In this document: piece by piece, positions 1 through 6,236 of the stretch
How the letters are laid out: each line of letters begins with the position of its first letter
How positions within the stretch are numbered: position 1 is the stretch's first letter
Assembly (NCBI GenBank): GCA_949297565.1
Contig: CASFUI010000179.1
Location: forward strand, 1 to 8,702
Length of the DNA stretch: 8,702 bases
Reading direction: 5' to 3'
DNA from: an uncultured Eubacteriales bacterium
Lineage (GTDB): Bacteria > Bacillota > Clostridia > Lachnospirales > Lachnospiraceae
The notes under the pieces: model-generated
Database searches by the model: none
What the model was told of the DNA's origin: nothing
What the model saw: the letters and a program-made list of their open reading frames with translations, nothing else
Translations under genes and position numbers: made by a program

Positions 1-12
1 AAAATGTATAGC

Positions 13-40
13 AGAGCAATATCAAAAGATGTGTTGCTCT
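13..40 (-). terminator. weak hairpin after the HD-GYP gene
   Basis: Perfect 7-bp inverted repeat AGAGCAA (13-19) / TTGCTCT (34-40) with a 14-nt loop, about 34 bases past the HD-GYP stop codon. On the minus strand it is followed by a T-containing stretch (GCTATACATTTT), not a clean U tract. The position fits a terminator, but the large loop and poor U tract make this tentative. Confidence 0.3.
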
Positions 41-73
41 CTGATTTTCTTTATCATACATATATCAATCCAC

Positions 74-1099
74 CTACTTTTCTCTCATTTGATATTCGCT
101 GTCATCATCAATCATGGCAAGCATAATATCCGCAATCTCAGGGTCAAACTGTGTTCCCTTTCCATTTTCAATCTCCGAACGGACTACATGCTGAGGAAGA
201 ACATCACGGTAGCTCCTCCTCGAGCTCATAGCGTCATAGGAATCCGCCACTGCAATCACCCTCGCTTCCAGCGGAATAGCTTCACCTGCAAGTCCGTCCG
301 GATAACCACTTCCGTCATAGCGTTCATGGTGCCATTTAGCTCCGGTAATTAAATTCGGGAACTCCGTTATGTTCTCCAGAATTCCGGCGCCCATAATCGG
401 ATGCTTTTTTATTATCTCATACTCCTCATCGTCTAATCTTTCAGGCTTGTTAATAATAATATCAGGCACACCGATTTTTCCCACATCATGAAGCAGCCCC
501 ATCATATAAATATCATTCTGCCTCTCGCTTGAGAGCCCTGCCCGCCTTGCAATCTCTCTTGAGTACCGCGCAACTCTTGTAGAATGTCCGTTAGTATATT
601 TATCCTTTGCATCTATGGCTCCTGACAATGCCGTTACAATCTGCATGGAAATCTTCTCCAGCTTCTCATGCTGCGCCATGACTTCCTGTGTCTTTTTTTC
701 CACTTCACGCGATAAATCCGTCTGAAGACGAATTAAATCGATTGTGTGTCTGACGCGAAGCAGGAGCACCTCGGGAACAAACGGTTTTTTAAGAAAATCC
801 ATTGCCCCAGCTTCAAGTCCCCTCTTTTCTGTGTCGCTGTCATCATCCGCTGTAAGAAAAATAACCGGGATACCTGCTGTTTCATTGTTTTCACGAACAG
901 CGGCAATGGTTTGAAAACCATCCATTCCCGGCATATGAACATCAAGCAGAATAAGGTCCGGCCTGTTATCCCGCAAAAATTTAATTGCGTCCTCCCCCGA
1001 TTTCAGACAACTCACACGCATTTTTTCCTCACTCAGTATACGGCTTGCCATTCTTAGATTTGCCGTATCATCGTTGACAACCAAAATCCAATCACTCAT
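74..1099 (-). CDS. response regulator with HD-GYP output domain (probable cyclic-di-GMP phosphodiesterase)
   Basis: 341-aa cytoplasmic two-domain protein. Residues 4-120 are a receiver: acidic pair D10-D11, phosphoacceptor D53 in LILLDVHMPG, T83 and K104/K105 before P106. A helical linker (about 125-150) leads to an HD-GYP domain at about 150-325 with H172, the HD pair H204-D205 in LLHDVGKIG, KHP at 232-234, HHE at 257-259, the GYP signature G265-Y266-P267, and D286 in VADSYDAM. The family typically hydrolyses cyclic di-GMP when phosphorylation of the receiver releases the output domain. All expected metal and signature residues are present, so activity is likely. The frame is open to 1144, but I chose the ATG at 1099 because GAGGG sits 6 bases upstream and a good promoter (-10 at 1135-1140) lies inside the longer version. 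No histidine kinase is adjacent. This is host sequence outside the mobile element. Confidence 0.93.
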   Translation of the reverse strand: MSDWILVVNDDTANLRMASRILSEEKMRVSCLKSGEDAIKFLRDNRPDLILLDVHMPGMDGFQTIAAVRENNETAGIPVIFLTADDDSDTEKRGLEAGAMDFLKKPFVPEVLLLRVRHTIDLIRLQTDLSREVEKKTQEVMAQHEKLEKISMQIVTALSGAIDAKDKYTNGHSTRVARYSREIARRAGLSSERQNDIYMMGLLHDVGKIGVPDIIINKPERLDDEEYEIIKKHPIMGAGILENITEFPNLITGAKWHHERYDGSGYPDGLAGEAIPLEARVIAVADSYDAMSSRRSYRDVLPQHVVRSEIENGKGTQFDPEIADIMLAMIDDDSEYQMREK

Positions 1100-1134
1100 T
1101 TTAACCCTCATTTCCGTCCATGCCTTTTCTTGTA

Positions 1135-1164
1135 ATTTTAACAAATGTTTTTATATCTTTACAA
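1135..1164 (-). promoter_or_regulatory. candidate sigma-A promoter of the HD-GYP gene
   Basis: On the minus strand, TTGTAA (1164-1159), an 18-base spacer, then TAAAAT (1140-1135) preceded by TGT, an extended -10 pattern. Transcription would start near 1128 and give a leader of about 29 bases before the ATG at 1099. This suggests the HD-GYP gene is transcribed independently of the interrupted peptidase upstream. Inferred from consensus only. Confidence 0.45.
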
Positions 1165-1181
1165 GGATTAATTTATCCATT

Positions 1182-1202
1182 AATTAATATTTTTTATTAA
1201 TT
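1182..1202. repeat. A+T-only inverted repeat between peptidase 3' end and HD-GYP gene
   Basis: AATTAATA (1182-1189) and TATTAATT (1195-1202) are perfect inverted copies around a run of five T. It lies 10 bases beyond the TGA that ends the peptidase 3' fragment. Having no G or C in the stem, it is a poor intrinsic terminator and may simply reflect AT-rich spacer DNA. Confidence 0.3.
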
Positions 1203-1211
1203 GTTTACTTG

Positions 1212-1384
1212 TCACCCCCATTGTATTTTTTCGCGCCGATAAGCTGACACTATATTTCCATAACCCCCCGTAACCTCATTTGGCTCATTTGCATCATTAT
1301 GCCCCGGAACAGCCCTCGTTCCGTTTATAAGATACGCCTTGAGCTTTTCACCGTACAGATACGGGTCGTTTCCACGGGCTATCC
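1212..1384 (-). pseudogene. 3' fragment of the interrupted S8 peptidase gene (C-terminal 56 residues)
   Basis: The minus strand from the ATA codon at 1382 to TGA at 1214-1212 encodes 56 residues beginning I-A-R-G-N-D-P-Y-L-Y-G-E-K-L-K-A-Y-L-I-N-G-T-R and later N-E-V-T-G-G-Y-G. This matches the usual segment after the catalytic-serine helix in clostridial Csp-like S8 peptidases, where M-E-W-G-I is followed by GND, YLYGEK and a GYG turn. It has no start codon or ribosome site of its own. The frame stays open upstream only to a TAA at 1421-1419, and those extra residues come from the element. The 5' part of the same gene ends at 6252. Joining the two gives an uninterrupted 566-codon gene, so this is best read as a displaced exon-like segment, not random decay. 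An alternative is a remnant of a paralogue, which is less likely given the exact in-frame join. Confidence 0.88.
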
Positions 1385-1401
1385 CCTCTGGAGTTACATA
1401 A
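1383..1401. other. left attachment junction of the element (host peptidase 3' side)
   Basis: Host sequence ends in the run CCCC (1383-1386, plus strand), followed by TC and then the element arm TGGAGTTACATAA (1389-1401). The arm is matched at 11 of 13 positions by the inverted arm at the other end (6249-6237). It begins 33 bases past the stop of the second recombinase, the usual place for an attachment site of a serine-recombinase element. Confidence 0.75.
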
Positions 1402-1405
1402 CTGG

Positions 1406-1435
1406 AAAGCAGCTCTTCTTATTACGCGCCGCTTT
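1406..1435 (-). terminator. weak hairpin at the end of the recombinase operon
   Basis: On the minus strand AAAGCGGC (1435-1428) can pair with GCTGCTTT (1413-1406), with one G-T wobble and a 14-base loop. It overlaps the stop codon of the second recombinase and precedes the attachment arm. The T run after the stem is only three long, so termination here is doubtful. Confidence 0.22.
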
Positions 1436-2993
1436 ACACTTTCTTTTTAACTAATCTGCAATAAAACCTTACTCTTTTTTCCCCGTATACAATAATTCTG
1501 TCAAAAAATGCCCGCGCAAAATCGCTGCTGTACGGGTACGACGTTTCGTCTTTTTCACTTCCGGCAACCCAAGCTGCGCCTTCGGAAGTCTTAAAGCTGT
1601 CGATAATTTTTTCTCTCTCATTCGCCCTTGCATATATTTGCTCTTTTCCTCCCTCTATCCTTTCAATATTTTTCTGACAGAGAGCCATGCGTTTTAATCC
1701 CTGCTCTTTAATTCTTTTATACGCACTTCCCGACAAACTTTTTTCACTGTATCTTCTATATGCATCGTAAATCTGGCCTTCGGCTTTCTTAATACGCCTG
1801 CGCTCTTCTTCGTTACGCTTTTCAAGAGACCGCAGCTCACATTCTGTCGCTTCGCGGCTAAGCCCTGCTGCTGCTTTGACACTCATAATTTTGTTCTCCT
1901 GCATAAACGCAAATACGCACTTCATGCATCCGCACAAATTTTCCTGTCTTATATAGTTACTGCATCTTGTCTGCCCATCGGGCGAAAAGCTGCCGCAGTA
2001 ATATCCGTATACCTTTTTTCCTGTTTTTTTGCTCTTATAATAAACTGTATGCATCTTCTTTTTGCAGTCGCCGCAAAAAATAATTCCGCCAAATATCGCG
2101 GCAGGTTTTTCCTTCTTTTTGGCGGACTCATGCGCATCTGTCTTTGTTTCTGCCCTGACGGGCGTTTCCTCTGCGGATTTTTTGTACTCTCCTGCCGACA
2201 TCTTTAAAGCTGTCTGGTTGTCTATGTTGAAATCTTTGGCATAATCCGGATTTTTTAAGATTTTTGACAGCGACGTAAAGTTCCAAAGCGAAACACTGTC
2301 ACCCTCCTCACCGAAAATTCTCCCCAGACGCATATAATCCGAAGGAGAATGAACACCGTTTTTATATAAAACGGCTGCTATCTGTGAATACGTCATACCG
2401 GCCGCGCGGCACTCGTAAATTTTCTTTATAACAGGGCTTACAGCCTCATTAACTTCAAGCCGCCGCACCCCCTCCGTTACGGAGCAGATATAACCATACG
2501 GCGGCCTTCCTCCGGCATAGCCGCCGTTTTTTTGTGTCATAGATTTTACGGCGCGCACCTTCTGTGATATATCTCTGGCGTACAGCTCATTGACAAGATT
2601 TTTAATATTCATTGAAAGTTTATCATTTTCAAAGTCCGGGGCCCCTGTGTCACAGCCGTCAGCAACTGCAATAAACCTCACTCCAAGATTAGGGAAAAGT
2701 CTTTCAAGATAATTTCCCGTTTCAATATAATTTCTGCCAAGACGTGACAAATCTTTCACCATAATGCAGTTTACCATTCCCCGCGAGACATCGTCCAAAA
2801 GCCGCAGAAATCCTGCTCTCTCAAATGTTGTTCCGCTGACTCCTCTATCAGTATATATTCCATAAACCCTGTATTGTCCGCCAAGTTTTTTTATATAGTT
2901 CATAATCAGCTCTGTCTGGTTTGCAACAGAGTCTGAGGGATCCTCTGCATGTTCCACTGAAATTCTGGCATAAATGCCGACACTGTATATCAT
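1434..2993 (-). CDS. large serine recombinase, second of a tandem pair
   Basis: 519-aa DNA recombinase expected to cut and rejoin the element's attachment sites through a serine-DNA bond. The resolvase catalytic domain covers about residues 5-150: R10 and nucleophile S12 in YARIS, then the KDLSRLGRNYIE block at 80-91. A recombinase domain follows (about 158-300, starting near GRPPYGY), then a zinc ribbon with C307-x2-C310, C333 and C344, and a charged coiled coil at about 375-460. Length is typical of large serine recombinases. The ATG overlaps the upstream recombinase stop in ATGA, and a perfect AGGAGG lies 6 bases upstream inside that gene, so translation is coupled. Its middle region (about 220-300) matches the usual recombinase-domain pattern less well than the partner does and holds a Lys/Glu/Thr-rich stretch at 270-297. 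The relative roles of the two enzymes cannot be told from sequence. Confidence 0.95.
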   Translation of the reverse strand: MIYSVGIYARISVEHAEDPSDSVANQTELIMNYIKKLGGQYRVYGIYTDRGVSGTTFERAGFLRLLDDVSRGMVNCIMVKDLSRLGRNYIETGNYLERLFPNLGVRFIAVADGCDTGAPDFENDKLSMNIKNLVNELYARDISQKVRAVKSMTQKNGGYAGGRPPYGYICSVTEGVRRLEVNEAVSPVIKKIYECRAAGMTYSQIAAVLYKNGVHSPSDYMRLGRIFGEEGDSVSLWNFTSLSKILKNPDYAKDFNIDNQTALKMSAGEYKKSAEETPVRAETKTDAHESAKKKEKPAAIFGGIIFCGDCKKKMHTVYYKSKKTGKKVYGYYCGSFSPDGQTRCSNYIRQENLCGCMKCVFAFMQENKIMSVKAAAGLSREATECELRSLEKRNEEERRRIKKAEGQIYDAYRRYSEKSLSGSAYKRIKEQGLKRMALCQKNIERIEGGKEQIYARANEREKIIDSFKTSEGAAWVAGSEKDETSYPYSSDFARAFFDRIIVYGEKRVRFYCRLVKKKV

Positions 2994-4558
2994 CTCAGGC
3001 CTCCTAACCCAAAACGAAAATTAATAACTATTTTCTTTTCTTTATATATATCTATTTTTTTCACAGCCGCCGTTAAAAACCTGCGTTCACGCCTGTAAAG
3101 CAGTTCTTTAAAATCAAATCCGCCTTCTTCCCGCCTAAGCATGTCTGATTTTATTTTCATTTCTTCTATTGTTTTTTTATGCTTTTGTGCAGTGTTTAAA
3201 AAATAAATATATTCTTCCTCAAATCTCTGCTTAAACAGATCATATTCCCACTTTTCTATTTTCTGCGCCATGAAATCCGGTAAAACTTCACTCGCCTGCC
3301 GTTTAAGCCAGTCTGCCCTGCGCTCCAAAAGTTCCTGGTGTCTTTCATAAACAGAAATCTGTCTGTCACAGTTTTTTTCCTCAATTAAAACATCGCCGCA
3401 CTGTTTCAGCGCTTCTTCAACGCATTCTGCAAGCTGGCCAAACACTATATCCGCGAGCTTTTCCTCCGAGATTTTGTGAGAACTGCATCCTCCTGATGAA
3501 TTATTTTTGCCGCAGACATAACATTCGCGCCGGCGCAGCATCGGCTGTCCGCAGTTTCCGCAGAATAAAACTCCCGAAAACATTCCCGTACTTTCTGTTC
3601 CCGCCTGAGCCCTCATTTTACGTTTTTTAAGCTCCTGAACTATATTGAACTGCACATCGCCAACGACAGCCTCATGAGTTTTAGCCTTGCCGACCGGCTC
3701 GTTTTGCGCCTTATATATTCTATGTTTTACCTTGTAATTCACTTTTTCTGTCTTTCCCTGACAAAGAACCCCGGTATAAACTCTGTCGTCAAGAATTCTT
3801 CTGACAGTCTGCGCTGTCCATTCCGGAACTGTATGAAGCGCAAAACCGCTGAAATAATTCACATCGGTCAGCCTTTTATACGCCAGAGGCGGCAGAATTC
3901 CGCTATCCTCAAGATTCTGCGCAATCTTTTTGAGACTCATTCCGCAAATTCTTAATATAAAAATTTTGCGCACAATATACGCCGGATAAATATCCGGAAT
4001 CAGTTTCTCTTTATCATCCGGCTTTTTTCTGTAACCGTATGGGGCAAACGCGCCCGCGTATCTTCCCTCCAGCCGTTTTAAGCGCTGTACCGCGCGGATC
4101 TTTATGCTTATGTCTCTGCAATAGCTGTCATTTACAAAATTTTTAAAAGGCACAATAAGCCTGAGCTGTGAAGCATCGGCATAAAGACTGTCGTACCTGT
4201 CGGCAACAGCAATAAACCTGACTCCGAGACTTGGAAATATTTCCTGTATAAAACGCCCTGTTTCTATATAATCTCTTCCAAGTCTTGAAAAGTCTTTGAC
4301 TATTACACATGAGACATGTCCCTCATATATATCCGCAAGCATTCTCAAAAAATCGGGCCTGTCAAAATCTGCACCCGAGTATCCGTCGTCACTGTATATT
4401 CCGAATATTTCCAAATCCCTTTTTTCTTTTATATAATCCGCAAGAAGCTTTTTCTGGCTTGTAATACTGCCGCTTTCGTAAGCTCCGCTCTCATCTCTTG
4501 AAAGTCTCAGATACAGCGCGGCTCTGTATATTCTTCCGCCTTTATTGTCAGCAGTCAA
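2990..4558 (-). CDS. large serine recombinase, first of a tandem pair (TTG start)
   Basis: 522-aa recombinase. The catalytic domain at about 11-160 has R18 and nucleophile S20 in YLRLSRDE, KDFSRLGRDYIE at 88-99, and the conserved GVRFIAV strand at 112-118. The recombinase domain at about 168-320 contains PYGYR, the W-x-A-x-TVRRIL-x-D-x-x-Y-x-G block near 247-263, and HEAVV. A zinc ribbon follows with C333-x2-C336, C346-x2-C349 and C358, then a long coiled coil to about 490. The start must be TTG at 4558: it is the first possible start after an in-frame stop, and the next Met is residue 73, past the catalytic serine. The gene overlaps the upstream small gene by 11 bases. The nearest Shine-Dalgarno-like AAGGA is about 12 bases away, so translation probably depends on ribosomes finishing the small gene. 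Stop and next start overlap as ATGA. The pair recalls staphylococcal ccrA/ccrB in arrangement only. Confidence 0.95.
   Translation of the reverse strand: MTADNKGGRIYRAALYLRLSRDESGAYESGSITSQKKLLADYIKEKRDLEIFGIYSDDGYSGADFDRPDFLRMLADIYEGHVSCVIVKDFSRLGRDYIETGRFIQEIFPSLGVRFIAVADRYDSLYADASQLRLIVPFKNFVNDSYCRDISIKIRAVQRLKRLEGRYAGAFAPYGYRKKPDDKEKLIPDIYPAYIVRKIFILRICGMSLKKIAQNLEDSGILPPLAYKRLTDVNYFSGFALHTVPEWTAQTVRRILDDRVYTGVLCQGKTEKVNYKVKHRIYKAQNEPVGKAKTHEAVVGDVQFNIVQELKKRKMRAQAGTESTGMFSGVLFCGNCGQPMLRRRECYVCGKNNSSGGCSSHKISEEKLADIVFGQLAECVEEALKQCGDVLIEEKNCDRQISVYERHQELLERRADWLKRQASEVLPDFMAQKIEKWEYDLFKQRFEEEYIYFLNTAQKHKKTIEEMKIKSDMLRREEGGFDFKELLYRRERRFLTAAVKKIDIYKEKKIVINFRFGLGGLR
3000..3005 (-). promoter_or_regulatory. 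ribosome binding site embedded in the first recombinase gene
   Basis: AGGAGG on the minus strand, 6 bases before the ATG at 2993. It encodes part of the last residues (L-G-G-L-R) of the first recombinase. Together with the ATGA stop/start overlap it fixes the start of the second recombinase and implies coupled, balanced synthesis of the two proteins. Confidence 0.8.
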
Positions 4559-4763
4559 GAGCCGTCATCATCCTTATATATTCCTTAAATGCCTCCTCTG
4601 CAGTATATCCCGTATCCGAAAACACGAGCTCCACAGTATATCCCTCACAGCTGACGGTATGAATGACGCCTTTATTTTCAGATTTTTCGCCGCCGCGCGC
4701 GTCTTTTTTTTCATCCTCATTTTGCTGTCCGTACATGTCATCTGCCTTTTTTTCTGAAGCCAT
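4548..4763 (-). CDS. small recombinase-associated protein, TnpW-like
   Basis: 71-aa protein leading the recombinase operon. Residues 1-31 are very hydrophilic and charged (many K, D, E, Q, G) and probably disordered. Residues 32-67 form a compact segment with V-I-H-T-V-S, Y-T-V-E-L-V-F-S, then T-A-E-E-A-F and Y-I-R-M-M. This two-strands-then-helix pattern resembles the short TnpW-type proteins that precede serine recombinases in clostridial mobilisable elements. The similarity was judged by eye and is weak. AGGG lies 6 bases before the ATG. The gene overlaps the recombinase start by 11 bases, so it may mainly ensure translation of the TTG-started recombinase, or it may act as a recombination accessory or directionality factor. 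No DNA-binding motif is recognisable. Confidence 0.7.
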   Translation of the reverse strand: MASEKKADDMYGQQNEDEKKDARGGEKSENKGVIHTVSCEGYTVELVFSDTGYTAEEAFKEYIRMMTALDC

Positions 4764-4786
4764 AAAATACCCTGTCTTTATTTTTT

Positions 4787-4816
4787 ATAATATATATTCG
4801 ATAAAGAGAATGTCCT
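4787..4816 (-). promoter_or_regulatory. candidate promoter of the recombinase operon
   Basis: Minus strand AGGACA (4816-4811), an 18-base spacer and TATTAT (4792-4787), 24 bases before the small gene's ATG. The -35 matches consensus at 4 of 6 positions and the -10 at 5 of 6. It lies directly after the terminator of the regulator unit, which implies the recombinases have their own controlled promoter. Confidence 0.35.
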
Positions 4817-4820
4817 ATGA

Positions 4821-4855
4821 AAGAAAAAAGGGAAGTCCTCCTGCGGACTTCCCTT
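4821..4855 (-). terminator. strong intrinsic terminator after the XRE gene
   Basis: Minus strand stem AAGGGAAGTCC (4855-4845) and GGACTTCCCTT (4838-4828) with loop GCAGGA, an 11-bp perfect stem, followed by TTTTCTTT. It starts 22 bases past the XRE stop and separates the regulator unit from the recombinase operon. The plus strand could also terminate here, but no plus-strand gene is present. Confidence 0.88.
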
Positions 4856-4877
4856 AATACGTATTCTTATATGTATT

Positions 4878-5195
4878 TTAATTTTTCAAATCATAAATCA
4901 TCTCCAAAATATTCAATATTCTCTCCATTTGATTGCTGTCAAACTTATTCAGAACACCAACCGCATTATCAAAATTCTTATCCGGCGAATCTGTTCCAAA
5001 CATAATAAAATCACAGCTAACAGATAATGCGTTAACTATTCTCGACAATGTTTCCGCTGAAAAACCCTTTTTGCCAACCTCTATTTCATACAGAAATTTC
5101 GCCGAAATATCTGCCTTTTCTGCTAGTGCCTCCCTCGTGTAATTTCTCGCCTCTCTCAGACATTTAATTCTCTTCCCAGCTTCCAAATTCTGCAT
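4878..5195 (-). CDS. XRE-family helix-turn-helix transcriptional regulator
   Basis: 105-aa DNA-binding protein. A Cro/CI-type helix-turn-helix spans about residues 7-66: I-K-C-L-R-E-A-R-N, then T-R-E-A-L-A-E-K-A-D-I-S for the first helix and turn, F-L-Y-E-I-E-V-G-K-K-G in the recognition region, and L-S-R-I-V-N-A-L for the closing helices. The C-terminal 35 residues form an amphipathic helix likely used for dimerisation. The ATG has a GGTGG ribosome site 6 bases upstream. It lies 88 bases behind the LytTR gene in the same direction and is followed by a strong terminator. By position in a mobile element it is a candidate repressor or switch for the recombinase promoter at 4787-4816, but its operator is unknown. 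Confidence 0.9.
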   Translation of the reverse strand: MQNLEAGKRIKCLREARNYTREALAEKADISAKFLYEIEVGKKGFSAETLSRIVNALSVSCDFIMFGTDSPDKNFDNAVGVLNKFDSNQMERILNILEMIYDLKN

Positions 5196-5215
5196 CTAAA
5201 CCACCACCCGACAGC

Positions 5216-5244
5216 ATAATACAAAATCTGCCATTTTTCAAAAA
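5216..5244 (-). promoter_or_regulatory. possible promoter of the XRE gene
   Basis: Minus strand TTTTTG (5244-5239), a 17-base spacer and TATTAT (5221-5216), 20 bases before the XRE ATG. The -10 is good and the -35 is poor. If real, the XRE gene can be expressed separately from the LytTR gene; read-through from LytTR is also possible because no terminator is visible between them. Confidence 0.3.
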
Positions 5245-5283
5245 CCAGCTTTTGTTCATCCCAATATTACCTATCATTCCTGT

Positions 5284-6024
5284 TTACAGCGACAAATTAT
5301 TTGCAAACTCCCTGCACAGTCTCTTTTGATATGTAACACCTATACCAAGCGGCCTGCCAAGTCCCTTAACCTTAATACATCTGTTTGTAATATCAACATT
5401 TTCTATATAATCCCTGTTCACGATGAGATTTCTGCTGCACTGTACAAGGCTTGCACTGTCTGCCTCCTCAATTATCTGCTTGCATGTTTTATACGGAATG
5501 ACCAGCGTAACACCGTCTGTTCTGTGAAAATGTATTTTACGTCCTATGCTTTCCGCATATAATATCTCAGAAATTTTGACGGAGTATAAAACACCTTCTT
5601 TGCGAAAAAATAATGTATTATCACTAGAAATAATATCGGGAAATTTCATTGCTTTTCGGATAACTCTTTTTACATATTCCGTGTCATACGGCTTCTCTAT
5701 ATAGCAGAAGCTGTGTAATTCACTGTATGCATAAAGCTTGGGGTCCTCAAGAGATGTAATAAAGACAACCGGTGTAAATTCATACTCCGGAATTGTTCTG
5801 ATTTTATCTACAAACCGAATACCGGATGTGTCGCCCGGCTTAGACTTTTCAATAATAATATCAACAATAAATAAATCTATTTTATTCTGCATTGCGGTTT
5901 CATAAACATTTTCCATTGTAGAAAAAGTTCTGACCTCAATGTTTTGAAACATTGATTTGACAATCAAGGATAAATGCTTAAGCGTAACTATATCATCCTC
6001 GATAATCATAACTCTTTTGACCAC
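5284..6024 (-). CDS. LytTR-type response regulator (AgrA/LytR family), orphan
   Basis: 246-aa cytoplasmic transcription regulator. The receiver at about 3-127 has acidic D10-D11, phosphoacceptor D55 in L-F-I-V-D-I, T90 and K111-P112. A LytTR DNA-binding domain covers about 137-243, with Y-A-E-S-I-G-R-K-I at 156-164 and the conserved C-S-R-N-L-I-V-N-R-D-Y-I block at 196-207. Such proteins bind pairs of short direct repeats and usually answer a sensor kinase, often in peptide signalling. No kinase, AgrB or exporter is encoded in the element, so a partner must come from the host, or the protein works without one. The start is GTG at 6024, supported by AGGGGA 6 bases upstream; the ATG at 6009 lacks a usable site. 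It is the first clear gene inside the right element end, an unusual cargo for so small an element. Confidence 0.93.
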   Translation of the reverse strand: MVKRVMIIEDDIVTLKHLSLIVKSMFQNIEVRTFSTMENVYETAMQNKIDLFIVDIIIEKSKPGDTSGIRFVDKIRTIPEYEFTPVVFITSLEDPKLYAYSELHSFCYIEKPYDTEYVKRVIRKAMKFPDIISSDNTLFFRKEGVLYSVKISEILYAESIGRKIHFHRTDGVTLVIPYKTCKQIIEEADSASLVQCSRNLIVNRDYIENVDITNRCIKVKGLGRPLGIGVTYQKRLCREFANNLSL

Positions 6025-6044
6025 TAAAATTCCCCTATTTTCCT

Positions 6045-6050
6045 ATTATA
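6045..6050 (-). promoter_or_regulatory. -10 box of the LytTR gene
   Basis: Perfect TATAAT on the minus strand, 20 bases before the GTG start. No recognisable -35 lies 16-18 bases upstream, which would fit a promoter needing an activator, possibly LytTR itself. The transcript leader would be only about 14 bases. Confidence 0.4.
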
Positions 6051-6084
6051 CTCATATAAATCAATATTATATAGAACAGATAAT

Positions 6085-6098
6085 TACCTATCTAGGTA
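6085..6098. promoter_or_regulatory. inverted repeat upstream of the LytTR promoter
   Basis: TACCTA-TC-TAGGTA, 6-bp perfect arms around two bases, 35 bases upstream of the -10 box. A second inverted pair, AGATA (6078-6082) and TATCT (6089-6093), overlaps it. Possible operator of an element regulator; its role is inferred from position only. Confidence 0.3.
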
Positions 6099-6148
6099 TA
6101 TTTCTTTATATTAAAAGGATTTGTACTGAATATAATATCATCAGACTA

Positions 6149-6168
6149 TTTTTGACATTTTTTGACAT
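6149..6168. repeat. tandem 10-bp direct repeat in the element leader
   Basis: Two exact adjacent copies of TTTTTGACAT (6149-6158 and 6159-6168). The 10-bp period places both copies on the same face of the helix, as for a cooperatively bound regulator. They lie about 100 bases upstream of the LytTR -10 box in the only long gene-free stretch of the element (6025-6236). Confidence 0.55.
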
Positions 6169-6191
6169 AAGAATAGTAGCATAATAAAAGT

Positions 6192-6236
6192 TTAAAAGTA
6201 AATAGCGCAATCGTTCCTGAAGTATTCCGACAACAT
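6192..6236 (-). CDS. possible 14-residue leader or peptide ORF at the element right end
   Basis: The TAA that stops the interrupted peptidase is directly followed by ATG, opening a 14-codon frame, M-L-S-E-Y-F-R-N-D-C-A-I-Y-F. GGAG sits 8 bases upstream, inside the attachment arm. The peptide ends in Cys plus four residues, two of them bulky hydrophobics, a spacing like thiolactone signalling peptides. There is no processing or export gene nearby, and a frame this short easily arises by chance. Listed as a possibility only. Confidence 0.12.
   Translation of the reverse strand: MLSEYFRNDCAIYF

Noticed and set aside
29..352. Plus-strand 107-codon ORF opposite the HD-GYP C-terminus
   Set aside because: It is antisense to a clear HD-GYP coding region, has no ribosome site and shows no recognisable domain. 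Other plus-strand frames in the window are rejected for the same reason.
1100..1144. Longer start of the HD-GYP gene at 1144
   Set aside because: The extra 15 residues contain no receiver sequence, the 1144 ATG has no good ribosome site, and the likely -10 box lies inside it. The ATG at 1099 has GAGGG at proper spacing.
1385..1418. Upstream in-frame residues E-E-L-L-S-S-Y-V-T-P-E before the peptidase 3' fragment
   Set aside because: They are open only because no stop happens to occur back to 1421. The stretch coincides with the element arm and the end of the recombinase region, so they are not native peptidase residues.
5245..5283. Terminator between the LytTR and XRE genes
   Set aside because: Only a very short AT-rich pairing is possible near AAAAGCTGGTTTTT and no T tract follows a GC stem. 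Read-through seems possible.
6149..6190. Plus-strand promoter from the TTGACA boxes in the tandem repeat
   Set aside because: No -10 box lies at 16-18 bases from either TTGACA and no plus-strand gene follows. The repeat is better explained as a binding site.
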